From Pseudomonadota bacterium (lineage in GTDB: Bacteria; Pseudomonadota; Alphaproteobacteria; Sphingomonadales; Sphingomonadaceae), in the NCBI GenBank assembly GCA_023426225.1, contig JAFABD010000076.1, positions 1 to 28,684 on the forward strand: 28,684 nucleotides of DNA, in the 5' to 3' direction. How positions within the stretch are numbered: position 1 is the first letter of the stretch; every line of letters begins with the position of its first letter. Made by a program: the position numbers and the translations under genes. The notes under the pieces were generated by a model. The model ran no database searches. It worked only from the letters and a program-made list of their open reading frames with translations, and was not told where the DNA came from. This document shows positions 24,475 to 28,684 of the stretch, piece by piece.

Positions 24475-26511
24475 GTGAACAAGATCACCGAGGCAAGCCA
24501 GGCCTATAGCTTCACTCGTCGGGCGCTGCTGCTCGGCGCGGGAGAAGTCGCGGTCGGGCTGGTGCTTGCGGGCCGCATGACGTGGCTGTCGGTGTTCGAA
24601 AACGAGCGCTATCGGATGATGGCGGAAAGCAATCGCGTCAACATGACGATGATCCCGCCCCGCCGCGGCTGGATTCTCGACCGCAAGGGCGCGCCGATCG
24701 CCAACAACCGCACCGATTTCCGCGTCGACCTGATCCCCGACCGCCTGGAGGATCGCGACCGCGTATTGGCAGCGTTGCAGAAGCTCCTCGCGCTCACCGA
24801 GGAGGAAATGGCGCGGATCCAGACCGACCTGAAGCGCGCGGCGGGTTTCCAGCCCGTTCAGGTAAAGGAAAACCTCACCTGGGAGCAATTCGCCGCAGTC
24901 AGCGTGCGCATCCCGGAACTGCCCGGCGTCGCGCCCACGCAAGGCTATGCGCGCAACTATCCGCTGGGCGCAGCCGTCGCACATCTGGTCGGCTATGTCG
25001 GCACGGCGTCGGCCGAGCAATATCGCAAGGAAAAGGATCCGCTGCTCGTCACTCCGGGGTTCAAGCTGGGCAAGGACGGGCTGGAAAAGGTTCTGGAGCC
25101 GCAGCTGCGCGGCACCCCCGGCGCCAAGCGGGTCGAAGTCACCGCGCACGGCAAGCTCGTCCGCGAACTGGCGACCCGCGCCGACAAGCCGGGCAACAAT
25201 GTCCGGCTGACGATCGACTCGGGGCTTCAGGAATATGTCGCGCGCCGGCTCGGCACCAATTCGGGCTCTGCGGTGGTCATCGACTGTCTCAGCGGCGACA
25301 TCCTCGCGATGGTGTCGATGCCCGCCTACGACCCCAACAGCTTTTCCGACGGCATCAGCCAGAGCGAATGGAAGATGCTGTCGGAGGACGATCACGTCCC
25401 CTTGATGAACAAGGTGCTCCAGGGGCTTTACCCCCCCGGCTCCACCGTCAAGCCGATGAATGGGCTGGCGCTGATGAAGGCGGGCGTCGACCCGCACATG
25501 CGCATCAACTGCACCGGCGCCCTGCGCGTCGGGAACGGCGTGTTCCACTGTCACAAACGTCACGGCCATGGTCCGCTCGACCTCAAGAACGCGATCATGC
25601 AGAGCTGCGACATCTATTTCTACGAGATGGTTCGTCGCGTCGGCTATGATGCGATCGCGCCGGTCGCCCGCGAGGTCGGGCTGGGCCAGAAGTTCGACCT
25701 GCCCTTCACGACGCAACGCTATGGCACGGTTCCCGACAGCGCATGGAAACTGCGCAAGTACAAGCATTCCTGGACCGTCGCCGACTCGCTCAATGCCTCG
25801 ATCGGCCAGGGCTATGTGTTGGCCAACCCGCTCCAGCTCGCCGTGATGGCGAGCCGGCTGGCGTCGGGGCGGCAGTTGGTTCCGCGGCTGATCGCCGACG
25901 CGCCCCGCGTGGTTGCACCCAGCCTCGGCGTTTCCGACGAACAGCTCGCCATCATTCGCGACGCGATGTGGGGCGTCGTCAACGGCGGCGGAACCGGCGG
26001 CGCCGGGCGACTGATGGTTCCCGGCGTCGCGCTCGCCGCGAAGACGGGCACCGCCCAGGTGCGTCGCATCACGATGGCGGAACGCCGGTCTGGCGTGCTC
26101 AACAACGCCGCGCTGCCGTTCAAGCTGCGCGACCATGCGCTGTTCGTCTGCTTCGCACCGTCGGACAATCCGCGCTATGCTGCTGGAATCGTCCTCGAAC
26201 ATAACGGTCACGTGATCCGCAACCTCGACACGCCGATGATCGGGCGCGACATCATGACCTATCTGTTCGACCGGGACCGGGCGCTTGCATCGCTCGCCGA
26301 TGTCGAACCGACCTGGGGCGGCGATTACCGTACCCGCATGGCGGCACAGGCCGACGCGTTCCGCAAGACGCATGCCGCGCCCCCGCCCCCGGCACCCGAA
26401 GACGCGGCCGAAGCCGCAAGCACCGTCGCCGAGGAAGCCGCGGACGCGACGACGAACAACACCGTAGATGCCAGCGCGGCCGAACGGGGCAGCGTGGAGG
26501 TTGAGGAATGA
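24475..26511 (+). CDS. mrdA: Penicillin-binding protein 2 (elongation-specific transpeptidase)
   Basis: Cross-links peptidoglycan during cell elongation together with RodA. 678 residues, GTG start four bases after mreD. One N-terminal anchor (about 18-40), the dimerisation domain with MTMIPPRRGWILDRKGAPIA (58-77), then the transpeptidase: Ser323-Thr-Val-Lys326 in YPPGSTVKPMNG, SCD (377-379) in the second motif, and KTG (523-525) in AAKTGTAQV. Residues INCTGALRV to FHCHKRHGHG (345-366) contain the Cys/His cluster region seen in metal-binding PBP2 proteins. The C-terminal 60 residues are Ala/Pro/Glu-rich low complexity, beyond the usual end. Overlaps rodA by ATGA. Confidence 0.96.
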   Translation: MNKITEASQAYSFTRRALLLGAGEVAVGLVLAGRMTWLSVFENERYRMMAESNRVNMTMIPPRRGWILDRKGAPIANNRTDFRVDLIPDRLEDRDRVLAALQKLLALTEEEMARIQTDLKRAAGFQPVQVKENLTWEQFAAVSVRIPELPGVAPTQGYARNYPLGAAVAHLVGYVGTASAEQYRKEKDPLLVTPGFKLGKDGLEKVLEPQLRGTPGAKRVEVTAHGKLVRELATRADKPGNNVRLTIDSGLQEYVARRLGTNSGSAVVIDCLSGDILAMVSMPAYDPNSFSDGISQSEWKMLSEDDHVPLMNKVLQGLYPPGSTVKPMNGLALMKAGVDPHMRINCTGALRVGNGVFHCHKRHGHGPLDLKNAIMQSCDIYFYEMVRRVGYDAIAPVAREVGLGQKFDLPFTTQRYGTVPDSAWKLRKYKHSWTVADSLNASIGQGYVLANPLQLAVMASRLASGRQLVPRLIADAPRVVAPSLGVSDEQLAIIRDAMWGVVNGGGTGGAGRLMVPGVALAAKTGTAQVRRITMAERRSGVLNNAALPFKLRDHALFVCFAPSDNPRYAAGIVLEHNGHVIRNLDTPMIGRDIMTYLFDRDRALASLADVEPTWGGDYRTRMAAQADAFRKTHAAPPPPAPEDAAEAASTVAEEAADATTNNTVDASAAERGSVEVEE

Positions 26512-27632
26512 GCAAGCGCGGCCCCGGCATCGTTCCCCAGCCGCTGGCCCAACTGCCATGGCGGGTGATCTTGCTCGTGCTGGCGATCGGCGGCTTCGGC
26601 CTGCTCGTCCTCTATTCGGCGGCGAACGGCAATGTGAACCCATGGGCCTGGAACCAGGGCACCAAGCTGATCCTGTTCATGGCGATGGCAATCGGACTGT
26701 CGCGCGTGCCGGAGAGTTTCTGGGCGCTCGGCGCGTTCCCGATGTACGCGATCTGCGTGGTGATGCTGCTGGGCGTCGAGGCACTGGGCGCGGTGGCCGG
26801 CGGCAGCCAGCGCTGGCTCGACCTGGGCATCATCCGGCTCCAGCCATCCGAGCTGATGAAGCCGATCATCGTCCTAACGCTCGCCCGCTTTTACGAGATC
26901 ATGCCCGTCAGCGAGATCCGCAAATTCGGGGCGATCTGGCCCGCCGCCATCCTGATCGGACTCCCCGCAGGGCTGGTGATGCTCCAACCTGATCTCGGCA
27001 CTGCGCTGATGATCAGCGGTTGCGGGGTTATGGTCGTTTTCCTCGCCGGCGTGCCGTTACGGCTGTTCATCGGCGGCGCGCTGGCGCTTGCGGTATCGGC
27101 CCCCATCGCCTTCAAATATGTGCTGCACGAATATCAGCGCAATCGCGTGCTGATATTCCTCGATCCCGAAAGCGATCCGCTCGGTACCGGCTATCATATC
27201 AGCCAGTCCAAGATCGCGATCGGTTCCGGGGGCGTGTTCGGCAAGGGCTTTCTGAACGGCACGCAAAGCCATCTCGACTATCTTCCCGAAGGCCATACCG
27301 ACTTCGCGCTGGCGACGATGATGGAAGAATGGGGGCTGATCGGCGGAATCGGCCTCATCATCGGTTTCGGGCTGTTGATCGGCTGGGGCATCTCGGTCGC
27401 GCTGCGCGCCAAGAGCCGGTTCGGACGCCTTACCGCCGCAGGGCTTTCGGGAACACTCTTCCTCTATGTCTCGATCAACATGGCGATGGTGATGGGCTTG
27501 GCCCCGGTGGTCGGTGTGCCTTTGCCGATGATCAGCTTTGGCGGCACCGCGCTGATGACGATCATGATCTGTTTCGGCATTCTGATGTCGATCGATCGTC
27601 AAAGCCGCCAGGCCCAGGTCCAGAAATGGTGA
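26508..27632 (+). CDS. rodA: Rod shape-determining protein RodA (SEDS glycosyltransferase)
   Basis: Polymerises glycan strands from lipid II in the elongasome with PBP2. 374 residues, about ten membrane helices. SEDS motifs: GGSQRWLDLGIIRLQPSELM, MLQPDLGTALMISG, a large periplasmic loop with GTGYHISQSKIAIGSGGVFG, and the putative catalytic Asp in PEGHTDFALATMMEEWG; near the C-terminus GVPLPMISFGGTALM. The ATG overlaps the mrdA stop by four bases, so the two partners are co-translated. Last gene of the mre operon. Confidence 0.96.
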   Translation: MSKRGPGIVPQPLAQLPWRVILLVLAIGGFGLLVLYSAANGNVNPWAWNQGTKLILFMAMAIGLSRVPESFWALGAFPMYAICVVMLLGVEALGAVAGGSQRWLDLGIIRLQPSELMKPIIVLTLARFYEIMPVSEIRKFGAIWPAAILIGLPAGLVMLQPDLGTALMISGCGVMVVFLAGVPLRLFIGGALALAVSAPIAFKYVLHEYQRNRVLIFLDPESDPLGTGYHISQSKIAIGSGGVFGKGFLNGTQSHLDYLPEGHTDFALATMMEEWGLIGGIGLIIGFGLLIGWGISVALRAKSRFGRLTAAGLSGTLFLYVSINMAMVMGLAPVVGVPLPMISFGGTALMTIMICFGILMSIDRQSRQAQVQKW

Positions 27633-27650
27633 CATTTTTGCATTTTCGGG

Positions 27651-27678
27651 GTTGCGCTGGGCGGAGGGTCTGCTAAAC
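27651..27678 (+). promoter_or_regulatory. Candidate promoter of the tRNA-Lys pair
   Basis: GTTGCG (27651-27656), 16-base spacer, CTAAAC (27673-27678), about 54 bases before the first tRNA. It has the same TTGC/CTAA form as the fabD and rpsF candidates. It lies 19 bases after the rodA stop, so tRNA expression need not depend on the mre operon. Confidence 0.45.
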
Positions 27679-27695
27679 GCGCGCCTCCATCGCGG

Positions 27696-27717
27696 TGGCG
27701 CCGCACCAAAGGCGCCA
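27696..27717 (+). other. Stem-loop in the tRNA leader
   Basis: TGGCGCC (27696-27702), loop GCACCAAA, GGCGCCA (27711-27717): seven perfect pairs, ending 14 bases before the first tRNA. It may guide 5' leader processing. Confidence 0.35.
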
Positions 27718-27731
27718 AACGTTGCCGGAAT

Positions 27732-27807
<76 letters not shown>

Positions 27808-27809
27808 TC

Positions 27810-27840
27810 CGCCGCCATTTTCGCCTTCGAAAGTGCGGCG
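27810..27840 (+). other. Hairpin in the spacer between the two tRNA-Lys genes
   Basis: CGCCGC (27810-27815) pairs with GCGGCG (27835-27840), and inside it TTTCG pairs with CGAAA. It begins two bases after the CCA of copy 1, a position suited to guiding endonucleolytic separation of a dimeric precursor. Confidence 0.4.
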
Positions 27841-27868
27841 CGCAACATCTTCCGCAGCCGTCTGGCAT

Positions 27869-27944
<76 letters not shown>

Positions 27945-28242
27945 CTTTTCCCCTATTTTTCAATCGGATACGAAGCTCGTCGGATCGAGTGACCGGGAGC
28001 GTTTTCGTGCTAGGTAGCTCTCTAGGTAGCAGCGCGCAAATTCGGCGCTGCGGCTGCTCAGCCTCCACACATCAGCGTTCACGGTGAAGGATTCATGGCT
28101 AGCCCGTTGTCCGACTGCGCTTGAGCGAGTCGTCGTTTCACCCCCCAGCCAGCGCGACTGCTTATACCATCTTGCTCCGCACCAGCATCGCACGCTGGGA
28201 TGCCCGCTTAGAGCCGCAGTCAGCGCGGTGTCATAAGGACAG
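27945..28242. other. Non-coding or decayed region downstream of tRNA-Lys
   Basis: About 300 bases in which I can support no gene. It contains two copies of TAGGTAGC (28011-28018 and 28023-28030) four bases apart. The composition is less GC-biased than the core. Its location between a tRNA gene and a repressor fragment suggests remains of an integrated element. Confidence 0.4.
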
Positions 28243-28428
28243 CTAGGCCACACGAGCTCCGATCCAGATCACCCGGCCGATAATATCGACGCCCTTGCGC
28301 TGAATGCCCTGCCAACTCGGATATGCGGGGTGATCGGTCAGAACGGTCAGACGGTTCTTCGTTGGGTCGATCGCTATCCGCCTCACGAAGATTTCAGAGG
28401 ACCCACGAATGGCATAAAGGCCTTCACG
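28243..28428 (-). pseudogene. C-terminal fragment of an S24 (LexA/CI-like) peptidase-repressor, interrupted by an IS21-type element
   Basis: Read on the minus strand, the remaining 61 codons give REGLYAIRGSSEIFVRRIAI, DPTKNRLTVLTDHPAYPSW and VDIIGRVIWIGARVA, then a stop. This matches the end of the self-cleaving S24 peptidase fold found in phage repressors (the Lys/Arg-containing VRR strand, the SDNP-like TDHPAY turn and the GRVIWIG closing strand). Everything upstream, including the helix-turn-helix and the catalytic Ser, is missing because the sequence changes to the IS21-type terminus at 28429. The gene is broken in this window; its N-terminal part might lie beyond the element. Confidence 0.7.
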
Positions 28429-28433
28429 TGTCA

Positions 28434-28479
28434 ATCGGCGTCCAAACGGGACCCCTTATCGGCGCGCAAAAGGGACCCC
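28434..28479 (+). repeat. Two terminal repeats of the IS21-type element
   Basis: ATCGGCG, TCCAAACGGGACCCC (28434-28455) and ATCGGCG, CGCAAAAGGGACCCC (28458-28479) match at 20 of 22 positions and are two bases apart. Multiple terminal repeats of this kind are transposase-binding sites of IS21 elements. Confidence 0.75.
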
Positions 28480-28605
28480 CTGTCAGGATTGCGCACGGTT
28501 GATGTGACGCGCTTCCTTGCGCTGCGCGCGGCGTTGGGCGGGCGTAGCCCGACCGGTGGCGCGCGCAGCGCAAAGCATCTTTTAATTGATCGCCGCTGGG
28601 ACGGA

Positions 28606-28684
28606 TCAGCTTCGGTTTTTGAAGCGCCAGCTGTCATTGCCGGTCTCGACAATGTCGCAGTGATGGGTGACGCGATCCAGGAGC
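28606..28684 (-). CDS. istB: IstB-type transposition helper ATPase, C-terminal end only
   Basis: The last 25 residues are seen: LLDRVTHHCDIVETGNDSW then RFKNRS and a stop. This is the highly conserved end of IS21 IstB, an AAA+ ATPase that assists the IstA transposase. The gene enters from the right edge, so its start, Walker motifs and istA are not visible. Confidence 0.9.
   Translation of the reverse strand, partial: LLDRVTHHCDIVETGNDSWRFKNRS

Larger units (their letters stand above)
28429..28684. mobile_element. One end of an IS21-family insertion sequence (continues past the window)
   Basis: The terminus starts TGTCAATCGGCG at 28429, within the broken repressor gene, and carries two spaced terminal repeats of the GGCG...GGGACCCC type. 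The end of istB follows on the minus strand at 28606. This is the istB-proximal end; istA and the other terminus lie outside. The region 28480-28605 between the terminal repeats and the istB stop contains no other gene. Confidence 0.85.

Noticed and set aside
28011..28030. TAGGTAGC repeated twice as the start of a repeat array
   Set aside because: Only two copies, with no further copies in the window; not an array.
27960..28253. Minus-strand open frame of 97 codons between tRNA-Lys and the repressor fragment
   Set aside because: Rich in Ser/Arg/Cys without hydrophobic pattern, no good ribosome-binding site, no recognisable family.

Overview
The window is a high-GC chromosomal segment most consistent with a sphingomonad-type alphaproteobacterium. 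The reasons are the Entner-Doudoroff cluster zwf-pgl-edd-glk-eda, a short (type 2) argC, a fabD-fabG-acpP-fabF-mltG run, a MutL that keeps the endonuclease motif, and several candidate promoters of the TTGC(N)/CTAA type. This assignment rests on recognising protein families and gene order; no database search was run.

Layout. (1) 1-1339: the 3'-truncated secG on the minus strand, then on the plus strand a MarR-type regulator and a short SH3-like ORF whose end overlaps the next start. (2) 1336-8118: argC followed by a complete glucose-to-pyruvate Entner-Doudoroff module. The pairs pgl/edd and glk/eda overlap, and a LacI-type palindrome lies in the 105-base edd-glk gap. (3) 8119-12493: an accessory island. 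It holds an intact IS1182-type insertion sequence and a divergent pair of unrecognised membrane-anchored genes whose base composition is less GC-rich than the core. (4) 12494-12907: an orphan helix-turn-helix protein, convergent with the next block.

(5) 12975-18088, all minus strand: transcription order fabD, fabG, a small secreted protein of unknown function, acpP, fabF, mltG, i.e. type II fatty-acid synthesis plus a peptidoglycan lytic enzyme. A strong hairpin sits between acpP and fabF. (6) 18335-19549: the ribosomal protein operon rpsF-rpsR-rplI, closed by a textbook intrinsic terminator. (7) 19647-21870, minus strand: a small exported protein and mutL. (8) 22018-27632: the rod-shape operon mreB-mreC-mreD-mrdA(PBP2)-rodA, tightly packed and complete. 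(9) 27732-27944: two identical tandem tRNA-Lys(CTT) genes. (10) 27945-28684: a decayed region with the C-terminal piece of an S24/LexA-like repressor, cut by the end of an IS21-type element whose istB runs off the window.

Most of the window is conserved housekeeping sequence. The parts that deserve attention are the divergent unknown pair at 10122-12222, the candidate LacI-type operator before glk, the SH3-only remnant overlapping argC, the acpP-fabF hairpin, and the tRNA-Lys/repressor/IS21 junction. I saw no CRISPR array and no clearly new multi-gene system; the divergent pair is the nearest candidate.
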